A stretch of 64,000 nt of DNA from Fusobacterium necrophorum subsp. necrophorum. Lineage in GTDB: Bacteria > Fusobacteriota > Fusobacteriia > Fusobacteriales > Fusobacteriaceae. The stretch is from contig NZ_CP034842.1 in assembly GCF_004006635.1 (NCBI RefSeq), positions 2,294,001 through 2,358,000 of the forward strand, given 5' to 3'. Numbering within the stretch: position 1 is the first letter of the stretch; every line of letters begins with the position of its first letter. The notes below the pieces were generated by a model, which did no database searches, was not told the DNA's origin, and was given only the letters and a program-made list of their open reading frames with translations. The translations under genes were made by a program, and so were the position numbers. Shown piece after piece: positions 17,001 through 26,234 of this stretch.

Positions 17001-17966
17001 GTGAAAACAATAGACTTAAGTATTATTATTCCTATTTACAATGTAGAAAGCTATTTAAGAGAATGTTTGGAATCAGTCTATGCTGTGAATCTTCCTAAAG
17101 AAGTTATTTTAGTCAATGACGGTTCGACAGATCATTCTTTGCAAATTGCAGAGGAATTTGCAGGAAAATATCCGAAAGAAACAGTTTTGATTAGTCAAAA
17201 ACATACGGGAGTTTCTCCATCTGAAGCCAGAAATAGAGGATTGAAAGAGGCAAAAGGGGAATATATTTATTTTATGGACAGCGATGATTTTTTAAATCCC
17301 AGTCTTTTTGAAGATTTTTTTGCTAAAATAAAGGGAACGGACTTGGATATATTAAGTGGAAATGGAGTGCGTTATGAAAATGGAGAATTCACAGACCCGA
17401 TTACTCATAACGAGCATATTACCGTGACCGAGAATCCGATTTCAGGGAGAGAATTTTTATATCGTATGTTTGAAGCGGATTCTTGGGTGGACTATGTATG
17501 GTTAAATATCTATAGAAGAGACTTTCTTCTTGAGAATTCTTTTTTCTTTCAAGAGGGAATTACTTATGAAGATATTTTGTTTTCAATACCTGTGTTTTTG
17601 AAAGCAAAAAAGATAATACATCTAGGAACTCGTTTTTATTCCTATCGAATTCGAGAAAACAGTATTACCAATACCAAGAGAAATTATATGGATTTTTTCT
17701 ACATTTTTAATTTTTTAACTGATTTTGTTCTGGAAAAAAAACTGGAACATGAGATGCTAACTCGATTGATTGTAGCGAGAATACGAAGTTTAGCAAAGAA
17801 AGAGAAAGTGTTCAATAAAACAATTTATAGAAAACTTTGGAAACTACCGAAAAAGAATTGGAATACGTTTCGAAGTTTAGTGGATTTATATTTTCGTGGG
17901 AAGGTAGTAAAGGAAATAAGTTATGAAGAAATACTGAACAGAGTTCAAAAAATGGCGAGAAAGTAA
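17001..17966 (+). CDS. Glycosyltransferase family 2
   Basis: GT-A-fold inverting glycosyltransferase for LOS or capsule sugars, 321 aa. The N-terminal domain is classic: LSIIIPIYNVESYLRECLES (residues 6-25), ILVNDGSTDHS near 38, SEARNRGLKEAKGEYIYFMDSDDF near 73-97 with the DxD metal motif (DSDD). The C-terminal part is basic with an amphipathic tail, suggesting membrane association. The start is a GTG preceded by GGGGGT. It is a lone gene between divergent and convergent glycosyltransferase genes, ending in a hairpin shared with the minus-strand GT4. Donor and linkage are unknown. Confidence 0.9.
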   Translation: MKTIDLSIIIPIYNVESYLRECLESVYAVNLPKEVILVNDGSTDHSLQIAEEFAGKYPKETVLISQKHTGVSPSEARNRGLKEAKGEYIYFMDSDDFLNPSLFEDFFAKIKGTDLDILSGNGVRYENGEFTDPITHNEHITVTENPISGREFLYRMFEADSWVDYVWLNIYRRDFLLENSFFFQEGITYEDILFSIPVFLKAKKIIHLGTRFYSYRIRENSITNTKRNYMDFFYIFNFLTDFVLEKKLEHEMLTRLIVARIRSLAKKEKVFNKTIYRKLWKLPKKNWNTFRSLVDLYFRGKVVKEISYEEILNRVQKMARK

Positions 17967-17998
17967 AAAGGTTCCATCCTCATCAAGAGAGATAGATT

Positions 17999-18030
17999 TG
18001 CCTCCTTTTTCAGGAGGCAGTATTCTGTTT
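17999..18030. terminator. Terminator hairpin between convergent glycosyltransferase genes
   Basis: Seven-base stem TGCCTCC (17999-18005) with GGAGGCA (18013-18019), followed by a T-rich stretch. It lies between the GT2 stop (17966) and the minus-strand GT4 stop (18030). Confidence 0.6.
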
Positions 18031-19169
18031 TAAGAAAAAAGTTGTTGTAATTTTTGAGTAATAGAGTTTTTTGAGAAATCAATCACTCTTGAGAAAGCCA
18101 GTCTTTGAAATTCTTCATACTGTTTGGAATTTGCCATAAGTTGCTGTATCGCTTGGAACATACTCCTTTCATTTTTCATAGAAACGAGAATTCCACATTT
18201 TCCATCTAGTAGAATTTCTTTTGGACCAACAGGGCAATCTGTAGCAATGACAGGAGTTCCACAAGCCATTGCTTCCACTAGAACTAAGCCGAAGCCTTCT
18301 TGAAGAGAGGCGTGTAGAAATAGTTTTGCCTGTTTCATATAGGGATAAGGATTTTGCTTTTGTCCCAAGAATGTTATTTCACTTTCTAAGGATAAAGACT
18401 TGGATAAGGCTTTTAAATTGGATTGTTCTGTTCCGGTTCCCAAGATAAATAATTTTTCTTGATGTTGAGGATCTTGTTTCCAAAGTGCAAATGCTTTTAT
18501 GATGGTAGCGATATCTTTTCTTGGATCTAAACGGGAACAGCAGAGAAAAAACGAATCTCGTTCCGGAATGGTTTCCGAACTGAGAGATTGAATTTTATCC
18601 AAATCCAAGAAATTAGGAAGTACTACAATCTTTTCTCGAAACTCCGGAAAAATAGAGAGATATTCTTGTCTCATACTCTCACTGACCACAACAATTTTCC
18701 CAATTTTTTGATATTTAGGTTTTAAGAAATGCTCTATTGTTTTTTGAGAAGTTCCATAGATACTGGAGTGGTTCCAAGCCAATACCCTTTCATCTGTGAG
18801 AGAAACAGAGAGTTTATTAGAAAAATCAATGCAATAGTCATAGTCAAGAGATTGTAAGATAGGACCTATTTTTTTCTGCCTTGCCTTTCGTTTTTTTGCC
18901 AGATACCAAGAGTATAAGATACGGTTTTTTAAGCTGTTTGCTCGCTTCTTTTTATAGTAGTTTAATGAAAGAAGGAGCTCCTTTTCAATGACGAAAGAAA
19001 TCGGAATTTCTTTTGGAACCTGAGATAAGAAGAAATTATCTTCTCCAAAATCCATATTTACAAGTAAAGAAACTTGATAATGAGGTTGTAATACATTCAG
19101 ATAATCAATGGCTATTTTTTGTTCTCCTCCCAATAAGAGAGAGTCTAGATAAAATAGTATTTTTTTCAT
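18030..19169 (-). CDS. Glycosyltransferase family 4
   Basis: GT-B-fold retaining glycosyltransferase, 379 aa. The N-terminal half begins LFYLDSLLLGGEQKIAIDYL (acceptor loop with GGE). The C-terminal half has FFLCCSRLDPRKDIATIIKAF, KLFILGTGTEQ, ITFLGQKQNPYPYM, LHASLQEGFGLVLVEAMACGTPVIATDCPVGPKEIL, including the E-x7-E donor motif. It has its own promoter, and three 11-bp tandem repeats occupy the interval between the -10 box and the ribosome binding site, suggesting that expression could vary by slippage. It is probably a LOS outer-core transferase; substrates are unknown. Confidence 0.9.
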   Translation of the reverse strand: MKKILFYLDSLLLGGEQKIAIDYLNVLQPHYQVSLLVNMDFGEDNFFLSQVPKEIPISFVIEKELLLSLNYYKKKRANSLKNRILYSWYLAKKRKARQKKIGPILQSLDYDYCIDFSNKLSVSLTDERVLAWNHSSIYGTSQKTIEHFLKPKYQKIGKIVVVSESMRQEYLSIFPEFREKIVVLPNFLDLDKIQSLSSETIPERDSFFLCCSRLDPRKDIATIIKAFALWKQDPQHQEKLFILGTGTEQSNLKALSKSLSLESEITFLGQKQNPYPYMKQAKLFLHASLQEGFGLVLVEAMACGTPVIATDCPVGPKEILLDGKCGILVSMKNERSMFQAIQQLMANSKQYEEFQRLAFSRVIDFSKNSITQKLQQLFS

Positions 19170-19182
19170 AGGAAAATCCTTT

Positions 19183-19213
19183 CAATATTTTTTCAATATT
19201 TTTTCAATATTAT
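19183..19213 (-). repeat. Three tandem 11-bp repeats in the GT4 leader
   Basis: The unit CAATATTTTTT (plus strand) starts at 19183, 19194 and 19205, giving nearly three identical copies. They run from the -10 box of the GT4 promoter to just above its AAAGGA ribosome binding site. Each copy gained or lost would shift the leader by 11 bases, and the outermost copy forms part of the -10. Confidence 0.85.
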
Positions 19214-19238
19214 AACAAGCTTTTTCTATGGGTGTCAA
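19209..19238 (-). promoter_or_regulatory. Promoter of the minus-strand GT4 gene
   Basis: On the minus strand, a perfect TTGACA (19233-19238) and perfect TATAAT (19209-19214) are 18 bases apart. The -10 is inside the first 11-bp repeat unit. Confidence 0.75.
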
Positions 19239-19265
19239 TGATAGATTGGAATATAAGATATATTA

Positions 19266-19294
19266 TTGAATATCAAATTTATGTGTGGTATAAT
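19266..19294 (+). promoter_or_regulatory. Promoter of the O-antigen ligase-like gene
   Basis: TTGAAT (19266-19271), a 17-base spacer and TATAAT (19289-19294). The predicted start of transcription near 19301 leaves an unusually long leader of about 200 bases before the GTG at 19509. Confidence 0.7.
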
Positions 19295-19415
19295 CAAAAA
19301 ATAGAGTATTTCATAGTATAGATGATTTTAGAAATTTGAATTTTCAGAGCTTCTCTCATGTATTTTTATGTTGAGTAAATATAGTTGAAGACAACCAAAA
19401 ATTAGGAAGATATCT

Positions 19416-19484
19416 ATGCAGGGATATAAGTCATTATTTTTCAATAGAAGCGAATATGTTGCAAAAATTATGAACAAAAATTAA
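19416..19484 (+). CDS. Possible 22-codon leader ORF
   Basis: A 22-codon ORF (starting MQGYKSLFF, ending KIMNKN) lies in the long leader of the O-antigen ligase-like gene, with AGGAAG about six bases before its ATG. It ends 24 bases before the GTG of the ligase. I do not recognise it. It could be a leader peptide, the relic of a lost gene, or chance. Confidence 0.3.
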   Translation: MQGYKSLFFNRSEYVAKIMNKN

Positions 19485-19508
19485 GATTAAGAGGAAGGTT
19501 GATGGGAA

Positions 19509-21068
19509 GTGATATTAAAACAATGGAATAATTTGGGGGTGCCATTGGGGATTTTTTCTTTTTTGGGAATAATTCAGTTTTTAATTCGAAATAGTAGTGA
19601 TCAAAAAATGTTAATACTTGGAATTTTTTTCTTGTATTTGAGTAGTCTTCTATTTGTCTATTCTTTTCAATCGATTCTAAAGGAAAAAGACATGGGACTT
19701 TTCTTTTTTTTGGGAATATTATTTCCATATTATTTTCAAAAACATCCCTATGTATTTAAAGATTTGATGAGAGAAAGTCATAATATTCGGAATATCAACT
19801 ATGTTTATATTTTTATATTTTCGATTTTCTTTTTGAAATATTTTTTTTATAATACAAAAAAAAATTGGAAAGAATATCTGGAAGTAGAAAATATCCGTAA
19901 TTATCTGCTTTATCTTATGCCTTTTTTTATACTACGAGCAAAAGATATTAAAATGATAGGATTTTTTTATGGAATCGTAGTATTCGTTTTTTGTTATAAG
20001 AAAGATTGGAACATTTTATTAGAGAAAAGAAAAAAGATTTGTTTACTTTTTCTTGTTTTACTGTTTTTATTTTTTAGTTATATGAGTAATTATGTTTGGG
20101 GAATTCCAAATCAATTTGGAGAACAACTTTTAGGAAATTATGTCTATAATTATTTCTTATTGCTTATTTTATTATTGATTCCTATTTCCGAAGAAATGAT
20201 GAAAAAAATAAAAATGAGTATAGCTATTTCCCTTTTTTATCCTATTTTATTAATTATACTAGAATGGATGCAAAATCATTATACTTTAGAAATTGCGATG
20301 GGTACAGAGGAATGGACCAGTATTTGGGCTGTTAGAGCAGGTTTGGTTTCTTTGATTTCTCTTTTCTTTTATCTTTCTGAAAAAAGGAAAGTGTATCTTT
20401 TCGGTGTTATTTTCTCTCTTTTAAGTTTATTTTTAGGGCAAGGTAGAGGTCCAATTTTAAGTTTCATAGCATCTTTTTGTATATTGTTTTTCTTTTTTTA
20501 TGAGAAAAAGACAGATAGGAAGAAAGTTTTTACTTCTTTAGGAATTGTGTTATTGCTACTTTTTGTTATATACAATACAGAAAATTATATTATTAAAAAA
20601 TTTCAGTTAGTTTTTTTAGGAGCAGATAGTTCAACCAACACGAGAATTGAATTGTATCATGGGGCAATAGAGCAGTGGAAAAGTCAAAAATGGATTGGAT
20701 ATGGATTGGGAAGTTATAAAGAAACTGTAGAACTGTTAAAGCAAGAATATTTAGAAAAATATGATTTGATTCGAATTCCTCATGCACATAATAATATTTT
20801 GGAATTATTGAGAAGTTTAGGAATACTTGGGACTTTTATCTATATTTTTCTGAATGGATATTTATGCTTCTGGCTTTTAGGGAAGTATTGGAAAACACGA
20901 GAAAAATTATATATACTTCCTTTTGTATTGATAGTAAATTTTGAACTTTCTGGAATTACAGATTTTAGCCTCATGATGTATAAAAGTCAGCTTTTATTGT
21001 TTTTTATCTGCTCTCTCTCTCTTTCATATACTGTTTCTATGTCAACTGATGTAGAGTACAAAATATAA
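19509..21068 (+). CDS. O-antigen ligase / Wzy-like polytopic membrane protein
   Basis: A 519-aa inner-membrane protein with about 12 hydrophobic segments, probably a ligase or polymerase that moves undecaprenyl-linked glycan onto LOS. The diagnostic Wzy_C region is visible: GQGRGPILSF near residue 315, a large periplasmic loop with RIELYHGAIEQWKSQKWIGYGLGSY near 380, and IPHAHNNILELLRSLGILG near 422 with the conserved His. The GTG start at 19509 is downstream of GAGGAAGG. Phe and Leu runs are extreme even for this genome. It stands alone after a 200-base leader. WaaL and Wzy roles cannot be told apart by sequence. Confidence 0.82.
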   Translation: MILKQWNNLGVPLGIFSFLGIIQFLIRNSSDQKMLILGIFFLYLSSLLFVYSFQSILKEKDMGLFFFLGILFPYYFQKHPYVFKDLMRESHNIRNINYVYIFIFSIFFLKYFFYNTKKNWKEYLEVENIRNYLLYLMPFFILRAKDIKMIGFFYGIVVFVFCYKKDWNILLEKRKKICLLFLVLLFLFFSYMSNYVWGIPNQFGEQLLGNYVYNYFLLLILLLIPISEEMMKKIKMSIAISLFYPILLIILEWMQNHYTLEIAMGTEEWTSIWAVRAGLVSLISLFFYLSEKRKVYLFGVIFSLLSLFLGQGRGPILSFIASFCILFFFFYEKKTDRKKVFTSLGIVLLLLFVIYNTENYIIKKFQLVFLGADSSTNTRIELYHGAIEQWKSQKWIGYGLGSYKETVELLKQEYLEKYDLIRIPHAHNNILELLRSLGILGTFIYIFLNGYLCFWLLGKYWKTREKLYILPFVLIVNFELSGITDFSLMMYKSQLLLFFICSLSLSYTVSMSTDVEYKI

Positions 21069-21081
21069 AAATTTTTTCCTT

Positions 21082-21099
21082 CGGTAACTTATGTTACCG
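21082..21099. promoter_or_regulatory. CRP/FNR-type operator upstream of hcp (HcpR-like candidate)
   Basis: CGGTAAC (21082-21088) and GTTACCG (21093-21099) form a perfect 7-bp inverted repeat with a 4-base gap. Its centre (21090.5) is about 42 bases upstream of the start site expected from the TATACT box at 21121-21126, the class II activator position, and no -35 hexamer is present. CRP/FNR-family HcpR regulators are known to control hcp in anaerobes; naming the regulator is inference. The hairpin could also help end transcription of the upstream gene. Confidence 0.6.
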
Positions 21100-21120
21100 C
21101 CTTCTTTTCTTTTTTTTTGC

Positions 21121-21126
21121 TATACT
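21121..21126 (+). promoter_or_regulatory. -10 box of hcp
   Basis: TATACT about 46 bases before the chosen ATG, with no matching -35, consistent with an activator-dependent promoter. Confidence 0.5.
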
Positions 21127-21171
21127 CCATGTATTAAATAGAAAGAAACGGAAGTTAAGGAGGATATGAAT

Positions 21172-22839
21172 ATGTGTAACACAAATATGTTTTGTTATCA
21201 ATGTCAGGAAACATTTAAAAATGAAGGGTGTCAAATCTCAGGAGTATGTGGTAAAAAACCAACAACAGCTTCTTTACAAGATCTACTTATTTATGTCGAT
21301 AAAGGAGTGGCAAATTATAGTCAAGCATTAAGAGAGCTAAAAAGTCCTCTTATCAATCCTACAGTAAATAAATATCTAATTCATTCTTTATTTATTACCA
21401 TTACCAATGCAAACTTTGATGATCAGGAAATTTTCCATGAAATTCAAAATGGCTTACAACTTCGAGAAATGTTAAAAGCGGAATGCAAGAAATTAGGCTT
21501 AAGTACAAAATTTGGAAATCATAACTTGGCAAATTGGTATTTTACAGAGGAAAGAGATATTCTAAATTTCTCAAAAACAGTAGGTGTTTTGAGAACTGAC
21601 AATGAAGATATCCGTTCTTTACGAGAATTACTAACCTATGGATTAAAAGGAATGGCAGCTTACACAGAACATGCTTTCCATTTAGGGAAAACAGATGACA
21701 GTATTTTCGCTTTCTTAGAAAAAGCATTGTTGGCAACGGAAGACGATCATTTAGGAGTAAAGGAATTGATTCCTCTTGTATTAGAATGTGGACAATTTGG
21801 AGTTTCCGCTATGGCTCTCCTTGACAATGCAAACACATCAGCCTTCGGACAGCCGGAAATTACAAAAGTAAATATTGGAGTGGGAAGTAGACCGGGAATT
21901 TTAATCAGCGGACATGATTTAAAGGATATAAAACAATTGTTGGAACAAAGTAAAGATGCCGGAGTGGATATTTATACTCATTCGGAAATGTTACCGGCTC
22001 ACTATTATCCGGAATTAAAAAAATATCCTCATCTATTCGGAAATTATGGAAATGCTTGGTGGAAGCAAAAAGAAGAATTTGAAACTTTTAACGGACCTAT
22101 TGTATTCACGACAAATTGTATCGTTCCTCCTAAAAAAGGAGCCGGCTACGAAGGAAAGGTCTTCACAACCAATGCTGCAGGATTTCCGGATTGGAAAAAA
22201 ATTCCGGTAAGAGAAGATGGAAGTAAAGATTTTTCAGAAGTCATTGAAATGGCAAAAACCTGTCAAGCTCCGAAAGAAATTGAACAGGGAGAAATCATTG
22301 GAGGCTTTGCTCACAATCAAGTATTTGCCTTAGCGGATAAGGTAGTGGAAGCTGTAAAATCCGGGGCAATTCAAAAATTTGTAGTTATGGGTGGTTGTGA
22401 TGGAAGGCATAAAGAAAGAGATTACTATGGTGACTTTGCAAAATCCCTACCGGAAGATACGGTTATCTTAACCGCAGGATGTGCAAAATATCGATACAAT
22501 AAAATGAATTTGGGAGATATTGGTGGAATTCCGAGAGTATTGGATGCCGGACAATGCAATGACTCTTATTCTTTGGCTGTCATTGCTTTAAAGTTAAAAG
22601 AAGTCTTTGATTTGGATGATATTAACAAGTTACCGATTATTTATAATATCGCTTGGTATGAACAAAAAGCTGTTATAGTCTTGTTAGCTCTACTATATCT
22701 CGGAGTAAAAAATATTCATTTGGGACCAAGCTTGCCTGCCTTCCTTTCTCCAAATGTTGCTAAAGTTTTAGTGGAAAACTTTGGAATTGCAGGAATTGGA
22801 ACTGTGGAAGAAGATATAAAAACATTTTTTGAAGTTTAA
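21172..22839 (+). CDS. hcp: Hydroxylamine reductase / hybrid-cluster protein, class I
   Basis: Cytosolic iron-sulfur enzyme that reduces hydroxylamine or nitric oxide and protects anaerobes from nitrosative stress. The N-terminal Cys pattern C-x2-C-x8-C-x5-C (CYQC, then GCQISGVC) binds the [4Fe-4S] cluster and defines class I. Later GHD (ISGHDLKD), TNCIVPP, GGCDGRH and TAGCAKYR supply the hybrid-cluster His, Glu and Cys ligands. The ATG at 21172 sits eight bases after AAGGAGG; the ATG at 21166 is only two bases away and less likely. The protein is 555 aa, full length. It is a single gene behind a CRP/FNR-type palindrome. Confidence 0.95.
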   Translation: MCNTNMFCYQCQETFKNEGCQISGVCGKKPTTASLQDLLIYVDKGVANYSQALRELKSPLINPTVNKYLIHSLFITITNANFDDQEIFHEIQNGLQLREMLKAECKKLGLSTKFGNHNLANWYFTEERDILNFSKTVGVLRTDNEDIRSLRELLTYGLKGMAAYTEHAFHLGKTDDSIFAFLEKALLATEDDHLGVKELIPLVLECGQFGVSAMALLDNANTSAFGQPEITKVNIGVGSRPGILISGHDLKDIKQLLEQSKDAGVDIYTHSEMLPAHYYPELKKYPHLFGNYGNAWWKQKEEFETFNGPIVFTTNCIVPPKKGAGYEGKVFTTNAAGFPDWKKIPVREDGSKDFSEVIEMAKTCQAPKEIEQGEIIGGFAHNQVFALADKVVEAVKSGAIQKFVVMGGCDGRHKERDYYGDFAKSLPEDTVILTAGCAKYRYNKMNLGDIGGIPRVLDAGQCNDSYSLAVIALKLKEVFDLDDINKLPIIYNIAWYEQKAVIVLLALLYLGVKNIHLGPSLPAFLSPNVAKVLVENFGIAGIGTVEEDIKTFFEV

Positions 22840-22890
22840 TTTGACTCTTCGTCTCCTCATATTGATAAAAAATAGAATATGAAATTTTTA

Positions 22891-22933
22891 AGAGGGGCTA
22901 TTTCAAAATGAATCATTTTGAGATAGCTCCTCT
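22891..22933. terminator. Long hairpin between convergent hcp and betaine-transport genes
   Basis: A 20-bp stem with only two G-U pairs (22891-22910 against 22914-22933) and a 3-base loop. It lies between two convergent genes and lacks a clear U-tract, so termination is likely but not certain. A related segment, GCTATTTTGAGACAG, follows at 22993-23007, suggesting a dispersed repeat family. Confidence 0.55.
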
Positions 22934-23054
22934 TTATAGATAGAACCTTTTTATACTTTGCCCCAATTATTGTATTTTCTAAGTTAAAAAAAGCTATTTT
23001 GAGACAGTTTTTTTCCAGCTTAGGGAAAAGTCAGTACAAAAAATTACTGTTTCT

Positions 23055-24743
23055 TTATTTATGAGTATCTACCCACTTTCGAGCTGCTTTTTCCACTTCC
23101 ATTCCATTTTTTATATCTAACATCACTTCTTCAATGTCCTGAGTTGTCCAGTGGAAATTCTTTAAAATTTGATATACCTCCGGTTTTTCTTGTTGAAGCC
23201 CTTTTCTTACAATAGTATGAATATTTTCTCCCTCTCCCATAACTCCTTTGGGGTCTTCCAAATATTTCAAATCAAAGTCTTGAAACATCCAATGTGGCGA
23301 CCAAGAGGTGATTACAATATCTTTTTTATTCTCAATTGCTTTCTTCAAACTTACTGTCATAGCTCCTGTCGAAGAACATTGTATTTCCCAATTTTTTAAA
23401 TTTGGATACAATTTTTTTGCTTTTTGTGCCGATAAAACGACTCCGGCTCCCGGCTCTATTCCTGTGATTACTTGATTTGCCTCGTGCTTTAAATCGGCTA
23501 TAGAGTTTGCTGCCATGTAAACCGGAACAACCAGACCGATTCTTGCCCCTTCTAAATTTGCTCCCAGATCCTCTATCTGGGTCTTATGTTTTTGATAATA
23601 ACTAAAATGTGTTGTAGGAAGCCAAGCAGAAACCATGGCATCCGCTTCCCCTGTGGCAATAGATTCCCACATAACACCGTTATCTAAAGGAACCAATCTT
23701 ACATCATAGCCTTTGTCCTTTAAAAGCTCCCCTACAACATGAGTTGATGCAATTTCAGTGTCCCAATTTACATAACTTAAGGTTACCACTTCTTTTTTTT
23801 CTTGCTTGGAAAAAAGAAAGCAGACAAGAAAAGTAAGAAGTACAAAAAGAAAAGCATAGATGCATTTTTTCTTTTTTCTTTCTTTTGGAGCTTTCTTTTT
23901 CAACTCTGAACTTGTAAAACGTTGTGTAAAACGATCTATTACGATGGCTAAAATTACCAATGCAAATCCATTTACAAAACCTTTTCCGACTTCCGCTCGT
24001 TGTAAGGCTTCTAATACTCCTCTTCCCAATCCCGGAGCTCCTATCATGGAAGCTGTTACCACCATTGATAATGCGAGCATAATACTTTGATTTATTCCCG
24101 CCAGAATTGTATTTTTTGCTAGAGGAAACTCTATCCCACACAATTGCTGCATTTTTGTTGTTCCAAAAGATTTCGATACCTCAATTAATTCTTCTGGAAT
24201 TTGTCGAATACCTAAATTTGTCATTCTTACCGTTGGAGGCAAAGAAAATATGATAGAAGCAAAGACTCCCGGAACAATTCCAATTCCAAAGAAGGCAACT
24301 GCAGGAATTAAATAAACAAAAGATGGCATTGTTTGCATAAAATCCAGTATCGGTTTTAGGATTCCTTCCACTTGATCCGACTTTGCAGATAAAATTCCTA
24401 GGGGAATTCCAATAAGAATGGAGAGTAAGCTCGACATCCCAACTAAAACAAGAGTGTTCATCAGTTCTGACCAAAGTCCTTGATTATAGATAAAAAGTAA
24501 ACCTAAAAACACTAAAAGAGGATACTTCCATTTCTTTTTCCATAAAAAAATGGCAACCCCAGTCAGCAATATTATCAATACCAAAGGAGGAAAGAACAGA
24601 AGAATCTCTTTCATAAGATTCATAATATTTTCTGCATATTTTTGGACGAAAGAAAAAAAATCTTGAAAAGATTCTGTCATCCATGCAACAGAAATTTCTA
24701 CCCACTTTGCTACCGGTAAACGTTGTTCTAAAAAATTAAACAT
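23055..24743 (-). CDS. Glycine betaine/choline-type ABC transporter, fused permease and binding protein
   Basis: A 562-aa fusion. Residues about 45-290 are a ProW/OpuAB-type permease with several membrane segments, including [35 protein letters not shown] and the EAA-like loop [15 protein letters not shown]. After a final membrane segment near 305, residues about 320-560 are a ProX/OpuAC-type substrate-binding domain ([64 protein letters not shown]), including Trp residues of the aromatic cage that hold quaternary amines. The domain is tethered outside the inner membrane. It overlaps the ATPase gene by eight bases. Betaine, proline betaine or carnitine are possible substrates. Confidence 0.91.
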   Translation of the reverse strand: MFNFLEQRLPVAKWVEISVAWMTESFQDFFSFVQKYAENIMNLMKEILLFFPPLVLIILLTGVAIFLWKKKWKYPLLVFLGLLFIYNQGLWSELMNTLVLVGMSSLLSILIGIPLGILSAKSDQVEGILKPILDFMQTMPSFVYLIPAVAFFGIGIVPGVFASIIFSLPPTVRMTNLGIRQIPEELIEVSKSFGTTKMQQLCGIEFPLAKNTILAGINQSIMLALSMVVTASMIGAPGLGRGVLEALQRAEVGKGFVNGFALVILAIVIDRFTQRFTSSELKKKAPKERKKKKCIYAFLFVLLTFLVCFLFSKQEKKEVVTLSYVNWDTEIASTHVVGELLKDKGYDVRLVPLDNGVMWESIATGEADAMVSAWLPTTHFSYYQKHKTQIEDLGANLEGARIGLVVPVYMAANSIADLKHEANQVITGIEPGAGVVLSAQKAKKLYPNLKNWEIQCSSTGAMTVSLKKAIENKKDIVITSWSPHWMFQDFDLKYLEDPKGVMGEGENIHTIVRKGLQQEKPEVYQILKNFHWTTQDIEEVMLDIKNGMEVEKAARKWVDTHK

Positions 24744-25959
24744 GGCTTTCCCCTCCTTCTGTCATCTGTAGTGGAATATTTTTACTGTTATTATTTGCTA
24801 ATGCCTCAATAATACATCCTTTTACAAGTACTCCAACTACTTTTTCATTTTCAATAACAGCCAAAGGAGTTTGGGAATTATAAATGAGAGGGAATATATC
24901 TGTGACAAGCATATCTTTTGAAATAGAAATCACATTATTTTCCACAACTTCTGATAGGAGTAATTCTTCTTTGATTGCTTTTAAGGCATTTTCTGCGGTA
25001 ATACTTCCTATTAGTCTTCGGTTTCTATCCACTGCAACCAACATACTAACGCCTTCTTTTCTCATTCTTTTTAATGCTACATGAGGACCGTCTATTTCTA
25101 TATTAGACAAAATTGGTTCTATCATAACATGACCGGCTGTTAAAATTTTAGAACGATCTACTTCTTCTACAAAATCTTCCACAAATTGATTGCTTGGATT
25201 TGTTAAAATTTCTTCTCCGGTTCCAATTTGAACGATATGACCATCTTTCATAATAGCAATTCGATCTCCAATTCGTAAAGCTTCATTCAGGTCATGTGTA
25301 ATAAAAATAATGGTTTTTTTAATATTCGATTGCAATTCCAGTAATTCATCCTGCATACTCTTTCTAATCAGAGGATCTAAGGCTGAGAACGCTTCATCCA
25401 TCAGTAAAATGTTTGGCTGATTCACCATGGCTCTTGCCAATCCCACTCTTTGTTTCATTCCTCCAGAAAGTTGATCCGGGTATTGATCTCTAAAAGCTAA
25501 TAATCCTGAGTCTTGTAAAGCTTTCTCTACCAGCTCTTTTCTCTTTTCTTTCTGAACTCCTCTAATTTTTAAGGCATACTCTGCATTTTCAAAAATGCTG
25601 AGATGAGGAAATAAACCGAAATTTTGAAATACCATATTTATTTTTTTTCTTCTTATTTCTTGCAAACTTTTGTCATCCATCTTCGAAATATCTTCTCCAT
25701 TCAAAAGAATTGCTCCGGATGTTGGCTCTACTAAGCGATTTAGCATCCTGACCAAGGTTGATTTTCCGCTTCCGGATAATCCCATAATCACAAAGATTTC
25801 TCCCTCTTGAATTTCAAAATTTGCCTCATATACTGCAACAGTACAGCCTGTTTTTTTCAGTATTTCTGCTTTCGTTTTCCCTTGTTTTACCATTTGTAAT
25901 GCTTGTTTCTTTTTTCTTCCAAAAATTTTCGTTAAATTTTTAATCTCAATACAATTCAT
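24736..25959 (-). CDS. Glycine betaine/proline-type ABC transporter ATPase with CBS domains
   Basis: Energising subunit of the quaternary amine importer. Walker [10 protein letters not shown], signature [14 protein letters not shown], Walker [14 protein letters not shown] and H-loop FITHD are all present, and the long N-terminal stretch before Walker A ([27 protein letters not shown]) is typical of OpuAA/ProV. A CBS pair follows at about residue 275 to the end, used in this family for osmotic sensing. The ATG at 25959 has AAGGGGG ahead at good spacing; a TTG two codons earlier is less likely. The protein is 407 aa. It is first of the two-gene operon. Confidence 0.92.
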   Translation of the reverse strand: MNCIEIKNLTKIFGRKKKQALQMVKQGKTKAEILKKTGCTVAVYEANFEIQEGEIFVIMGLSGSGKSTLVRMLNRLVEPTSGAILLNGEDISKMDDKSLQEIRRKKINMVFQNFGLFPHLSIFENAEYALKIRGVQKEKRKELVEKALQDSGLLAFRDQYPDQLSGGMKQRVGLARAMVNQPNILLMDEAFSALDPLIRKSMQDELLELQSNIKKTIIFITHDLNEALRIGDRIAIMKDGHIVQIGTGEEILTNPSNQFVEDFVEEVDRSKILTAGHVMIEPILSNIEIDGPHVALKRMRKEGVSMLVAVDRNRRLIGSITAENALKAIKEELLLSEVVENNVISISKDMLVTDIFPLIYNSQTPLAVIENEKVVGVLVKGCIIEALANNNSKNIPLQMTEGGESHV

Positions 25960-26089
25960 TAACAACCCCCTTCATGATAAATACTATTTATTTTTTTAAT
26001 ATATATTATCATTATAACATATGATTCTTTCTTTTGTCCAATTTTTTTCCTTAGCTATTCAATACTTAAAAATGGCTTGTATTATAAAA

Positions 26090-26131
26090 AACTGCAGCTC
26101 CAATCTTGTATCCAAGATTAGGACTACAGTT
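26090..26131 (-). terminator. Terminator of the B12 operon, resembling an IS3-type end
   Basis: A 19-bp imperfect stem (26090-26108 against 26113-26131) is followed on the minus strand by six Ts, so it can end the twelve-gene operon whose last stop is at 26235. The hairpin is clearly similar to the IS3-type terminal hairpin at 62090-62124, sharing the ATCTTGGA-ACAAGAT centre and the T-run. Confidence 0.75.
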
Positions 26132-26234
26132 CAGGATTTCTTTTCATAAAAATAGTCTTCTAATAATATTTGATATCTTATCGTAGAAGGTAATTTAGGG
26201 AATTTCTTCCATTGGATCAACCTTATGAGCTCTG

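Noticed and set aside
23755..24141. 128-codon frame inside the betaine permease/binding gene
   Set aside because: It is an out-of-frame reading of the fusion gene, with Ser/Lys-rich low-complexity sequence and no start signal.
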